The notes: generated by a model not told the origin, from the letters alone. A stretch of 13,535 nucleotides of DNA from an uncultured Bacteroidota bacterium (GCA_903913355.1 CAIWKU010000355.1:1-13535); one strand, 5' to 3'; positions 1 to 7,333 are shown, counted from the stretch's first letter. Program-made: numbers and translations.

Positions 1-254
1 AATTGGTTGCCGTTAACCAATATCAGCATTTACCTATTACCCATCTGTTGCACCTATGGAATACGCTTAACCAGCAGATCATTTTTATTATAAAGGCAAT
101 ACCCGCTGAAATACTGAAATATGAAGTGGTTCCACAATACAATGCAACAGGTATACAAACACTCGCATGGCTTTTTTGCGATTATGTGGCGCATATGGAT
201 CATCATCTTGGACCGGATACCTGGCAGTCATTCCCTGATACAGGACGGGATTGA
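1..254 (+). CDS. DinB/YfiT-like four-helix protein, 3' fragment
   Basis: This is the last ~83 codons of a gene that enters from the left edge; frame 3 is open from the first base. The residues look helical, and near the end comes DYVAHMDHHLG. A His-rich HxxHH-type element of this kind in the last helix is typical of the DinB/YfiT superfamily, whose members bind a metal through three histidines, often as thiol transferases or enzymes of unknown substrate. The TTG at position 3 should not be taken as the start. The first two metal-ligand histidines would lie outside the window, so the family call rests on one motif. It ends with TGA and is followed by an 87-bp AT-rich gap. It could be another small alpha-helical protein. 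Confidence 0.5.
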   Translation, partial: LVAVNQYQHLPITHLLHLWNTLNQQIIFIIKAIPAEILKYEVVPQYNATGIQTLAWLFCDYVAHMDHHLGPDTWQSFPDTGRD

Positions 255-341
255 ACTATAGAATCATTGCCAATTAATTTTTTCTAAATACGATTTACCT
301 AACATAATTAATATTATTTTGTGGGTATAAAAATTGACCAT

Positions 342-755
342 ATGAAAACTCTTTTCTTATTCTGCCTGGGTATTTGTTTTTTTTACATAGCGGATGCACA
401 ACAAACGCCTGCTCCTGATTCTGTTCTACAACAGTATGTTGGTAAATATAAATTTCCGGATGGAAGTGTTGTAGCCGAAGTTACCGTAGCCTTGGAAAGT
501 GGAGCATTAACCATGGCTTCCTCCGCCGGTGTTTCCCCACTTGAAAAACAGGGAGAAGATTTATTTGCGATTACCCAGTTCCAGGGTACGGCAAAATTCA
601 ATCGCGACAGCAATAAAAAAATAATCGGGGTAAGTATCAATGCCATGGGCTATGTACTGGAGGGTACTAAATCCGATGGATCAAGTCTTAGTTTTCTGGC
701 ACCATTCAGGAACCCGGCTGAATACGATTTCATTTGGGGTAGAACAACACGCTGA
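342..755 (+). CDS. Small secreted protein with DUF3471-like domain
   Basis: A 137-residue protein. ATG at 342 is preferred to the in-frame GTG at 321 because it places a clean signal peptide at the N-terminus: MKTLFLF, a hydrophobic core, and a likely signal peptidase I site at ADA-QQ (residues 17-21). The mature part begins with a VLQQYVGKYKFPDG segment and continues in short beta-strand-like stretches (VTVALESGALTM, AKFNRDSNKKIIGVSI). This resembles the small beta domain DUF3471, often found C-terminal to Bacteroidota beta-lactamase-like or peptidase proteins. Here it stands alone. No catalytic residues are visible, so it may be a periplasmic binding or accessory domain. It ends 18 bp before a strong bidirectional terminator and converges on the next gene. 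Confidence 0.7.
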   Translation: MKTLFLFCLGICFFYIADAQQTPAPDSVLQQYVGKYKFPDGSVVAEVTVALESGALTMASSAGVSPLEKQGEDLFAITQFQGTAKFNRDSNKKIIGVSINAMGYVLEGTKSDGSSLSFLAPFRNPAEYDFIWGRTTR

Positions 756-772
756 TGGGTTTCTAAAATACC

Positions 773-816
773 ATCAATAAAAAGCCGGGCGTATTATTGC
801 CCGGCTTTTTATTGAT
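773..816. terminator. Perfect 18-bp bidirectional intrinsic terminator
   Basis: The arms at 773-790 and 799-816 are exact reverse complements (atcaataaaaagccgggc / gcccggctttttattgat) around the 8-nt loop gtattatt. The GC-rich core gcccggc is flanked by A-tracts and T-tracts, so it gives a stem followed by U-run on either strand. It lies between two convergent genes and should end both transcripts. The 3' arm includes the stop codon of the minus-strand lipoprotein gene (809-811). Confidence 0.92.
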
Positions 817-1270
817 AATACGTTTCATCCAGATAAAATAAGCCATCTGTTTTTCTCCAGTACCAGAACTTCTTTTTATAAATACAGTAAAAGCCTTTCG
901 CTGTTTGTTGCACCAGTTTTGCAGGCACATAAATTACTTTGGGAGGTACTATTTTAAACCGGGAAATCAAATTGGCCCTTTGAGACGGCGTGAAAGATCT
1001 CGCGATTTGGTTGTAATCCACTTTTGCAGCAATATCTTCAGGAAGCCTGTCTTTTGTTGTTATGATTTCCCCTTTTTCGCTGATTACAATCAGTGGATTG
1101 TTGTAAATGGTTACTGGATTCACTGTGATGGCAGATGATAATTCTGGTTCTGTTATAGAGGTACTAGGTATAGGTACTTTGGGAGTAATACTTACTGACG
1201 GGATAGTTCTCTTGCCACAGGAATATAATCCCATAATTACCCATAGACAGAAATAGGTTAGGCGTTTCAT
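809..1270 (-). CDS. Small hypothetical lipoprotein
   Basis: A 153-residue protein on the minus strand. The N-terminus MKRLTYFCLW..GLYSCG is a short type II signal peptide, with Cys18 as the probable lipidated residue. The -2 Tyr is not a textbook lipobox but is tolerated in Bacteroidota. Residues ~22-56 form a Ser/Thr/Pro-rich stretch that looks like a flexible tether. A compact C-terminal part (~57-153) ends in an aromatic and basic segment (KKKFWYWRKTDGLFYLDETYY). I do not recognise the family. Its stop codon lies inside the shared terminator. No clear -7/-33 promoter pair was seen upstream. The lipid anchor is the only functional inference. Confidence 0.75.
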   Translation of the reverse strand: MKRLTYFCLWVIMGLYSCGKRTIPSVSITPKVPIPSTSITEPELSSAITVNPVTIYNNPLIVISEKGEIITTKDRLPEDIAAKVDYNQIARSFTPSQRANLISRFKIVPPKVIYVPAKLVQQTAKGFYCIYKKKFWYWRKTDGLFYLDETYYQ

Positions 1271-1408
1271 AAGAACTTTTGATCTTACACAGAAAATATT
1301 GTGCCGTAATGGAGGGGGTAATAGGAAAAGTTACGAAAATAGCCAGACAAAGCCCAGTAAAGTTTTATCTGACTCTGTATTTACCATATATCTGCATGTA
1401 GTTTACTA

Positions 1409-1564
1409 TCATGTAATCTGATTTTCATTGCATATTCCAGACCGCTTGTGGAAAAGCCAGAAACTGTTTATATTTATAAAATCAAATTTGGAAGCAACCA
1501 ACAACTGCTTCCCATTCACCTGGTACCCGGTAACCATCCTCATTTTATCCTGCTTGGGGCACAT
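1409..1564 (-). CDS. Possible 51-aa ORF or gene remnant (doubtful)
   Basis: On the minus strand an ATG at 1564 opens a 51-codon frame ending in TGA at 1409-1411. It includes a plausible beta-hairpin-like segment (VTGYQVNGKQLLVASKF) followed by an aromatic/basic stretch. No family is recognised, no signal peptide or promoter is evident, and the codon before the ATG is a stop. It may be a small gene, the remnant of a larger decayed gene, or chance. The 11-bp tandem repeat begins 10 bp upstream of its start. Confidence 0.2.
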   Translation of the reverse strand: MCPKQDKMRMVTGYQVNGKQLLVASKFDFININSFWLFHKRSGICNENQIT

Positions 1565-1573
1565 TCAGAAATA

Positions 1574-1636
1574 CTTATAGAGACCTTATAGAGACCCTAT
1601 AGAGACCTTATAGAGACTTTGCAGAGACTTTATAGG
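1574..1636. repeat. 11-bp tandem repeat, about 5.5 copies
   Basis: Units of consensus cttatagagac follow head to tail. Copies at 1574-1584, 1585-1595 and 1607-1617 are identical. The copy at 1596-1606 has one change (cctatagagac), the one at 1618-1628 is diverged (tttgcagagac), and a degenerate sixth begins at 1629. There are no spacers, so it is a short minisatellite, not CRISPR. It lies in non-coding DNA. Confidence 0.9.
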
Positions 1637-2006
1637 AAGTCAACTTGCTTACTATTTGCATGATAGCCTATGTATAACCGCAGTATACAGTCATGCTAAA
1701 GTCATCCAGGGGTATTGTTGTCCTAATCCTACGCTGATGCTGAGCTAAGTATATGCTAAGATTTATTTCTAACCGGGAATCTTGGGTGGCTTTACCCTTA
1801 CAAAATCGGGGGTATTAATGAAAAGTCAGTATTATTTAACGTGTTGTGGTATTTAAAATAGATGGAAATTCAATTCATTGCCGATATTTTTCTTTGCATA
1901 CTCCGCTAAGAATGTATAAAAAACTAGCACTCAATGTATATTGATAGGTAAGCTATTTTTAAATAGCACAACACATTAAATCATTAATAGCTCAAGGAGT
2001 CCATTT

Positions 2007-3413
2007 TTAAAATGGAAAGGAAGCCAGTGCTGATTGTGGAATGGTTTGTTGCTCTCCTTTCAAAAGGTTTTTTACAACACAACTTCCGCTCTGTAATTCC
2101 TCACTACCCAGAATAATGGCATAAGGAATTTGCTTTTTTTCGGCGTATTTAAATTGTTTGTCAAATTTTGCATTTTCATGAAACAACTCACAGCAGACAC
2201 CTTTCATTCTCAATTCCCGCATCAAAGCAAAAGCGGCTTTGCTCTCCGCTTCGCCAAGGTTAAAAAACAGGACCTGGGTTCCGAGTTGTACGTCTTGGGG
2301 AAATACTTTTAATTCTTCCATTACATCATAAATCCTGTCTACGCCAAAACTGATACCCACACCTGGAACATCCGGAACGCCAAATAACCCGGTAAGATCA
2401 TCATACCTGCCACCACCACCTATACTACCCATCTCTACATGCAATGCTTTTACTTCAAAAATGATACCTGTATAATAGTTTAATCCCCGGGCCAGCGTGA
2501 AATCGGGTTGGAGTTGAGAGTTCGAGGTTTGGGTTTGGTAATTGAGAACGTATTCAATCTCTTCAATCCCTTGATTGCCTATGGAATTATTTCCCAAAAG
2601 TTCTTGTAACTGGTTAATTTTTTCTTCGGTATCGCCTGAAATAGTCAGGTATTTTTCAATAATTGCAATCTGCGTTGGGTTTAATCCCTTATTCGACAAT
2701 TCTTCTTTTACCTTGTCAAGCCCGATTTTATCCAGTTTATCAATCGCTACGGTTATATCGGTTAATTTAAGATCGCTACTTATATTTTCTCTTTGTTCTG
2801 GAGCAGAGATAGCAGCCAATGCTACTATCTCGGCTAATCCTTGTAATATCTTCCGACTGTTAATCTTTATTTCCACAGCAACACCCAGTTTGTCAAAAAC
2901 ATGACTGTAAATGCTGACCAGCTCAACTTCATTTAATAAAGATTTACTTCCCACCACATCACAGTCACATTGATAGAATTCCCGGTATCTCCCACGCTGA
3001 GGTCGGTCTGCTCTCCAAACAGGTTGAACCTGGTATCTCTTGAAAGGCATGGTAAGTTGACCGAAATTCATAGCAACATATCTGGCAAATGGAATGGTTA
3101 AATCATACCGCAATGCTCTTTCGGTAATCTCTTTTGAACTTTTACCCGACAATACTTTATCAAACGCCTCTTTTGTCTGAGTCAGTTTATTGGGGTTATC
3201 CAGCCCGTTATTTAATATTTTAAAGATCAGTTTATCACCTTCATCTCCATATTTGCCCATCAGGGTATCCAGGTTTTCCATTGCCGGTGTTTCGATAGGC
3301 TGAAACCCATACAATTCAAAAACTGTGCGTATAGTCTGAAAAATATAATTGCGTTTGCGTACTACGGTAGCACCAAAATCTCTGGTTCCCTGTGGTAATG
3401 AAGGTTTGCTCAT
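2007..3413 (-). CDS. hisS: Histidine--tRNA ligase
   Basis: A 468-residue class IIa aminoacyl-tRNA synthetase, full length for the family, which charges tRNA-His with histidine in the cytoplasm using ATP. The order of parts is normal. N-terminal SLPQGTRDF is followed by motif 1 (about residues 35-50). Motif 2 is VQPVWRADRPQRGRYREF (129-146). NSRKIL is at 185-190, the histidine-binding element LARGLNYYTG at 307-316, and motif 3 GGGRYDDLTG..GVGISFGVDR at 333-360. An alpha/beta anticodon-binding domain makes up the last ~95 residues. The ATG at 3413 fits the expected N-terminus. It lies 47 bp downstream of the phosphatase gene on the same strand and is probably co-transcribed. No terminator is evident after its stop. 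Confidence 0.98.
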   Translation of the reverse strand: MSKPSLPQGTRDFGATVVRKRNYIFQTIRTVFELYGFQPIETPAMENLDTLMGKYGDEGDKLIFKILNNGLDNPNKLTQTKEAFDKVLSGKSSKEITERALRYDLTIPFARYVAMNFGQLTMPFKRYQVQPVWRADRPQRGRYREFYQCDCDVVGSKSLLNEVELVSIYSHVFDKLGVAVEIKINSRKILQGLAEIVALAAISAPEQRENISSDLKLTDITVAIDKLDKIGLDKVKEELSNKGLNPTQIAIIEKYLTISGDTEEKINQLQELLGNNSIGNQGIEEIEYVLNYQTQTSNSQLQPDFTLARGLNYYTGIIFEVKALHVEMGSIGGGGRYDDLTGLFGVPDVPGVGISFGVDRIYDVMEELKVFPQDVQLGTQVLFFNLGEAESKAAFALMRELRMKGVCCELFHENAKFDKQFKYAEKKQIPYAIILGSEELQSGSCVVKNLLKGEQQTIPQSALASFPF

Positions 3414-3460
3414 GGGCTAGAATAAATAAATCTTCAGTAACGAAGTAATATTAAATATTT

Positions 3461-3922
3461 TTATGTTTTTGTGTAAGATTGTATGATCTTATCACAAGCT
3501 CTGTTCAACAATTCGAAAACAAGGTGAAAATCTTTTTCTGTACCATACCAGGGATCTGGAACATTCCGTTTTTCGCCTGGATATAAAGCTGATAATATCA
3601 GTTCTACTTTCTCCTCCTTCCATTTTGAGCCACTGATCCGCTTCACTTCCTGGTAATTATCCGTATCCATCACATAAATCCTGTCAAATACATCTATGTC
3701 TTCGCTCACAAACTGCCTGCATCGCTGTTTTCGAATATCAATGCCATTTGCCAGGGCTACTTTCTGTGAAGTGGGATGCGGATTTTCACCAATATGATAA
3801 TTCCCCGTTCCAGCGCTATCTACAATCCATCCCAACCCTGCTGCCTCTGATTTAGCTTGTAAGATACCCTCTGCCAATGGACTCCTGCAGATATTTCCCA
3901 GGCATACCATCAAGATTTTCAT
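3461..3922 (-). CDS. Low-molecular-weight protein tyrosine phosphatase
   Basis: A 153-residue cytoplasmic phosphatase that removes phosphate from phosphotyrosine through a cysteinyl-phosphate intermediate. The P-loop is right at the N-terminus, CLGNICRS, with nucleophile Cys7 and Arg13 in the Cx5R signature. The general-acid loop is DPWYG with Asp123. Size and layout match the Wzb/YwlE/LMW-PTP family; whether the substrate is phosphotyrosine or phosphoarginine cannot be decided here. ATG 3922 is the only start giving the normal MKILMVCLGN beginning; the Met at residue 5 would crowd the P-loop. No tyrosine kinase or capsule gene lies nearby. It is followed by hisS after 47 bp. The promoter ends only four bases before the ATG, so the transcript is probably leaderless or nearly so. 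Confidence 0.95.
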   Translation of the reverse strand: MKILMVCLGNICRSPLAEGILQAKSEAAGLGWIVDSAGTGNYHIGENPHPTSQKVALANGIDIRKQRCRQFVSEDIDVFDRIYVMDTDNYQEVKRISGSKWKEEKVELILSALYPGEKRNVPDPWYGTEKDFHLVFELLNRACDKIIQSYTKT

Positions 3923-4259
3923 GGGTCAAAGATACTGTTATGAAAGGATTCTCAAATTTCATCTGAAATGAGCAAGACATGCTGGTTAGCAGCGGTATTT
4001 TGTAAATCAAACCCAGCCGGTTCAATCCGGCTAAACGATAAAAGCCAAAGACCCTATGCAGTTCATTGAAACCGGGGAGATAAAAATGAATACAGTACTA
4101 ACATTCATTAGTATTTCGGACTAACCAATTATGGAAAAAACACATTTAATGCATCTAAGGAGTATACTTACCGATTTGTTTTAAAATGCCGCTGAGATTG
4201 TTTCAGCAAAATAAAATTATTAACTAAATTGCCCGTCCCGGCACAAAATTGATCTTATT
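3923..4259. other. Divergent intergenic region
   Basis: A 337-bp gap between the minus-strand phosphatase gene and the plus-strand membrane protein gene. It holds the phosphatase promoter at its left end and a tRNA-like degenerate patch (about 3983-4032) with a 6-bp hairpin, agccgg/ccggct (4015-4032). Two small mutually exclusive hairpins follow: atgaat 4086-4091 with attcat 4103-4108, or tactaa 4096-4101 with ttagta 4108-4113. No full -7/-33 pair was found for the rightward genes; TAAATTG at 4225-4231 is only a weak -7 candidate. Confidence 0.55.
3927..3956 (-). promoter_or_regulatory. Bacteroidota-type promoter of the phosphatase-hisS unit
   Basis: Read on the minus strand, TAtcTTTG (3934-3927) matches the -7 consensus TAnnTTTG exactly. 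TTTG (3956-3953) lies 18 bp upstream as the -33 element. Transcription would begin close to 3922-3924, essentially at the phosphatase start codon. The call rests on the consensus match and position. Confidence 0.65.
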
Positions 4260-4493
4260 ATGGAAATGGAATACAGAGAGAAATCGAAGAAGAGCTATTC
4301 TGTGATACGCATGACTTATAATATTACAGTAGGCTTATTTATATTAGGAATGGGTGCCCTTATGTTTCTGGCGGAGCGATTGAAAGTGACGCAAATCACC
4401 GATTCGGATCCTTTATTCCGCTATTTGTTTGGAGGTATCTGTTTATTATATGGCGGATTTCGCTTGTACAGGGGCATTAAGGGTGAGAATTAA
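4260..4493 (+). CDS. Small two-helix membrane protein
   Basis: A 77-residue protein with a charged, basic N-terminal tail. Two hydrophobic helices (about residues 19-38 and 52-70) are joined by a short polar loop (KVTQITDSDP). The C-terminal end is basic, RLYRGIKGEN. By the positive-inside rule both ends are probably cytoplasmic. I do not recognise a named family. ATG 4260 is used; ATG 4266 is an alternative two codons later. Its stop is separated by a single base from the ATG of the lipoprotein gene, so translational coupling is likely and the two proteins may act together. No enzymatic motif is visible. Confidence 0.75.
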   Translation: MEMEYREKSKKSYSVIRMTYNITVGLFILGMGALMFLAERLKVTQITDSDPLFRYLFGGICLLYGGFRLYRGIKGEN

Positions 4494-4494
4494 G

Positions 4495-5409
4495 ATGATG
4501 AAAAGGGTATTATATTACGGTGTGCTTTTGTTCTTTGTTTCCTGTGATTCCTCTCCCAAAAAAGAGGATCCAAGAGATACACCTAACAAAGGCGAGATCA
4601 ATATTAGTGTGGATGAAAGTTTTAAACCGGTAATTGAAGAAGAACTGCTGGTACATCACTCAGCATTTCCAAAAACCCGGATTCATGTTTTTTATAAATC
4701 GGAAGCAGCTTGTTTTAAAGACCTCGAATCAGACAGTACACGAATGATACTGGTGGCGAAAGGACTAACAGATGCAGAAGCTAAGATCTTTGAGAATAAT
4801 TTGTCGTACAGACCACAATACGGAATATTGGCTTATGATGCAGTAGCTGTAATCGTAAACAAAGCCTCCAGGGATAGCGTGTTTACCATGGATCAGTTGA
4901 AAGATATTCTGAGTGGAAAAAATAATATTACTGCTGTAATGGATGGTAAAAATGCGACCAGTACTGTACGGTTTTTAAAGGATAGTGTTTTACATGGTGC
5001 GGCATTTGGCACAAATGTAGTAGCTTCCGAAAACAGTCAACAGGTAGTAGATATTGTATCAAAAAACCCCAAACTAATCGGTTTTGTGGGGTTAAGTTGG
5101 GTAGGCGATTTGTACGACAAAAAACAGGAAGCCTACCAGGAGAAAATACGATTAGCCAGTGTAGAATGCACCGCATGTCTGGAAAAAGATATGTATGCAA
5201 AACCTTCACAGGCAACCATTACGTATGGCGAATATCCTCTGGCACGGCCCTTGTATTATATATTGAAGGAGAATGAGTCAGGATTGGGAACCGGATTGAT
5301 GAATTTTATGAGCATGGAGAGAGGACAACTTATTTTTCGAAGAGCTTTTCTCGCACCGGCAAAAATGGCTTTTCATGTTCGGTCGGGGAAAATTAAAGAT
5401 GCAGATTAA
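4495..5409 (+). CDS. PstS-like periplasmic-binding lipoprotein
   Basis: A 304-residue protein. The start is ATG 4495 (or 4498), one base after the previous stop, because it places the lipoprotein signal VLLFFVSC (Cys17) at the N-terminus; further upstream frame is not signal-like. Residues ~34-285 have the PstS/PBP-like fold of phosphate ABC transporter binding proteins. Markers are the first strand INISVDESFKP, a middle segment LAYDAVAVIVNKAS with FTMDQLKDILSG after it (about 112-141), IGFVGLSWVGD (195-205) and YPLARPLYYIL (247-257). The usual phosphate-contacting SGT-type loop is replaced by KNATSTVRF (152-160), so the ligand may not be phosphate. No pstCAB permease genes are adjacent. It is followed after 24 bp by an exported TPR protein, suggesting an envelope role other than classic phosphate import. 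Confidence 0.82.
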   Translation: MMKRVLYYGVLLFFVSCDSSPKKEDPRDTPNKGEINISVDESFKPVIEEELLVHHSAFPKTRIHVFYKSEAACFKDLESDSTRMILVAKGLTDAEAKIFENNLSYRPQYGILAYDAVAVIVNKASRDSVFTMDQLKDILSGKNNITAVMDGKNATSTVRFLKDSVLHGAAFGTNVVASENSQQVVDIVSKNPKLIGFVGLSWVGDLYDKKQEAYQEKIRLASVECTACLEKDMYAKPSQATITYGEYPLARPLYYILKENESGLGTGLMNFMSMERGQLIFRRAFLAPAKMAFHVRSGKIKDAD

Positions 5410-5433
5410 CAGAACAATTATAAAAACAGACAA

Positions 5434-7266
5434 ATGAAGAAGACCGTTTCTTTGATGTTTACAGCAATGCTTGCTGCGCAGTGTTTGATGGCCCAATTAC
5501 CTGACGGGATCAAATACATGAGCTTAGAAAAATTTAAGAGTGCAAAAGAAGCGTTCCAGAAAGCCTATGAAGCCAATCCAAAGGATGGTCAGACCATTTA
5601 TTGGATGGGCGAGGCAATGCTTTTGCCTGATCCTGGTGCCGGAGATTTTAAAGACCGTGTGCAAGCAGCCAAAGCCCTTTATCAGAAAGGTTTACAGGAT
5701 ATCGGCAGCGACCCCTGGTTACTGGTGGGTATGGGCCATGTAGATATTTTGGAAGGGGCTGATATGAATTCTGTCAAACAAAAATTTGAACAAGCTATTA
5801 CTGCAACTACCGAAACAAAGGGAAAAAATAAAGGCAAACCCAATCCTGCTATTTTAGATGCGATCGGAAGGGCAAATGCGGAAGTACCGATTGGCATGGG
5901 TGATCATGCTTATGCCATCGATAAGCTGAAACAGGCTGCTACTATCGACCCTAACAATACGGATATCTATATCAATATGGGGATCAACTACCAGAAAATG
6001 GGTGGTGAAAATGGGGGAGATGCCGTGAAAGCTTACCAGGAAGCCATTAACCATGATCCTAAAAATGCCAGAGCTTTTTATCGTATCGGTAAAATCTATC
6101 AAAGTCAGAATAACAAAGATCTGTTCGAGCAGAATTTCAACAGTGCAATTGCTGCTGATCCAACATATCCTTTGCCTTATATTGCTTTCTTCCTTTACTA
6201 CGAGAATAAAGATGTGAACAAGGCAAAAGAATACCTCGACAAATTTGTTGCCAACGCAGATAAAGATCCAATAACCGATTTCTTTATGGCTGTTTACCTT
6301 TTTAGAGCAGGAAAAAACGGCGAGTCATTGGCTAAGTTGAAAGAAATTGAAAACGGTGGAGGTACGAAAGTTTTGCCTAGATTAAATATGATCTATGCTC
6401 TTAATTACGACAGAATGGGAGATTCTGTCCAGGCAAAAAACTATGTAGAAAAATACTTTGCTACTGCACCCGTTGATAAAATTGAGCCTTCTGATTATGA
6501 TTTTGCGATCAAGGTATTGTCTAAATTCCCCGGAAATGAAGCCAAAGTGGTTACTTATATAGAGAAAGCATTGGCCAACGATACTTCTAAAGTCAATAAA
6601 CTGAATTATATGGCAGGAGCAGCAGATATGTTTGCAAAAGCCAAAATGTATCCTGAACAATTGAAATGGATCCAAAAACAAATAGATTTGAAAGGTGGCC
6701 CGGTTAGCGAGGTGGATTATTATAAAATGACCAGCATTTCTTTTATTTCTAAAGATTATGCGCAAACGCTGACACTTGCCAAATCTTATATGGCTGCATT
6801 TCCTGATAAACCCCAGCCATATACTTTTTTCAAAAAATCAGCCATTGCCTTAGACCCTGATACCAGTGGAACGGCTATTGCTTATCTTCAGTATATGGAT
6901 TCTGTATATACGGTGATTGGTAAGGATAAATACAAAAAGGAGATTTTCCTTAATCAATATTATATCCTTAGTTCTTATACAAAGCAAATGACTGCGCTTC
7001 AACACAGACCTGATTTCAAAGTAAAGACCGATGGAACCAAAACCCCTCCTGTTGAAGAATATCTGGCAATTAGCCAGAAAGCTTTAGAAATTACTGACAG
7101 CATGCTTTTGGCTTATCCTGACCCTAATGATGATAATAACCAGACTATTTCGAAGACAAAAGCCGTAATTCAAAAGGCGATTGACTATTATACCAAACCC
7201 CCAGCCAAAAAGGCAGGCGGTTCGGCAGCCGCCACCAATGGTAATGGAGCCTCTCCGAAAGGATAA
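5434..7266 (+). CDS. Exported tetratricopeptide-repeat protein
   Basis: A 610-residue protein with a signal peptide (MKKTVSLMFTAMLAAQCLMAQ, probable cleavage after Ala20), hence periplasmic or outer-membrane associated. TPR-like helix pairs are visible at about 23-55, 76-108, 157-190, 192-225 and 227-258. Examples are AKEAFQKAYEANPKDGQTIY and AVKAYQEAINHDPKNARAFY, with the usual Ala/Gly/Tyr and Pro at position 32. Further helical repeats without clear consensus fill the centre, up to about residue 560. The last ~20 residues are low complexity (Ala, Gly, Asn, Lys). TPRs form a scaffold for protein binding; the partner is unknown, with the upstream PstS-like lipoprotein the obvious candidate. 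It ends 22 bp before an intrinsic terminator and closes a three-gene unit. Confidence 0.88.
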   Translation: MKKTVSLMFTAMLAAQCLMAQLPDGIKYMSLEKFKSAKEAFQKAYEANPKDGQTIYWMGEAMLLPDPGAGDFKDRVQAAKALYQKGLQDIGSDPWLLVGMGHVDILEGADMNSVKQKFEQAITATTETKGKNKGKPNPAILDAIGRANAEVPIGMGDHAYAIDKLKQAATIDPNNTDIYINMGINYQKMGGENGGDAVKAYQEAINHDPKNARAFYRIGKIYQSQNNKDLFEQNFNSAIAADPTYPLPYIAFFLYYENKDVNKAKEYLDKFVANADKDPITDFFMAVYLFRAGKNGESLAKLKEIENGGGTKVLPRLNMIYALNYDRMGDSVQAKNYVEKYFATAPVDKIEPSDYDFAIKVLSKFPGNEAKVVTYIEKALANDTSKVNKLNYMAGAADMFAKAKMYPEQLKWIQKQIDLKGGPVSEVDYYKMTSISFISKDYAQTLTLAKSYMAAFPDKPQPYTFFKKSAIALDPDTSGTAIAYLQYMDSVYTVIGKDKYKKEIFLNQYYILSSYTKQMTALQHRPDFKVKTDGTKTPPVEEYLAISQKALEITDSMLLAYPDPNDDNNQTISKTKAVIQKAIDYYTKPPAKKAGGSAAATNGNGASPKG

Positions 7267-7288
7267 ATAAAAAAAATATACAAGAAAT

Positions 7289-7317
7289 AACTCCCCATTT
7301 TGGGGAGTTTTTCTTTT
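7289..7317 (+). terminator. Intrinsic terminator after the TPR gene
   Basis: An 8-bp stem aactcccc (7289-7296) / ggggagtt (7302-7309) with loop atttt is followed by the T-rich tail tttcttttat. It separates the TPR transcription unit from the complex I operon, whose own -7 element begins about 17 bp downstream. Confidence 0.88.
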
Positions 7318-7333
7318 ATATCCTTATCAGGCG

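Larger units (their letters stand above)
1271..2006. other. Gene-poor intergenic region between a lipoprotein gene and hisS
   Basis: This 736-bp AT-rich stretch has no reading frame of 60 codons or more. It lies upstream of the minus-strand lipoprotein gene and downstream of hisS. It contains the 11-bp tandem repeat at 1574-1636 and a 51-codon minus-strand frame at 1409-1564. It also holds a small perfect palindrome at 1952-1967 (gctatttttaaatagc) and a near-palindrome over the hisS stop (2001-2015). Neither palindrome is followed by a T-run in the hisS direction, so I do not call a terminator. No tRNA or riboswitch was recognised. Confidence 0.7.

Noticed and set aside
905..1138. 77-codon plus-strand ORF opposite the lipoprotein gene
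   Set aside because: Antisense to a gene with a clear lipoprotein signal and shared terminator; the composition is not protein-like.
1574..1636. Possible mini CRISPR array
   Set aside because: The 11-bp units are contiguous with no spacers, and no cas genes are present.
1952..2015. Terminator for hisS
   Set aside because: The palindromes gctatttttaaatagc and ccatttttaaaatgg are AT-rich with almost no loop, and no T-run follows in the hisS direction.
4086..4113. Two mutually exclusive hairpins suggesting an attenuator
   Set aside because: Stems are only 6 bp and AT-rich, there is no terminator U-run or leader peptide, and the distance to the next gene is about 150 bp.
4429..4494. Upstream extension of the PstS-like gene, overlapping the membrane protein gene
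   Set aside because: It would bury the lipoprotein signal at residue ~23 and add a non-signal N-terminus; ATG 4495/4498 places the signal correctly.
4928..5215. 95-codon minus-strand ORF inside the PstS-like gene
   Set aside because: Antisense shadow of a well-supported lipoprotein gene, with no recognisable domain or promoter.
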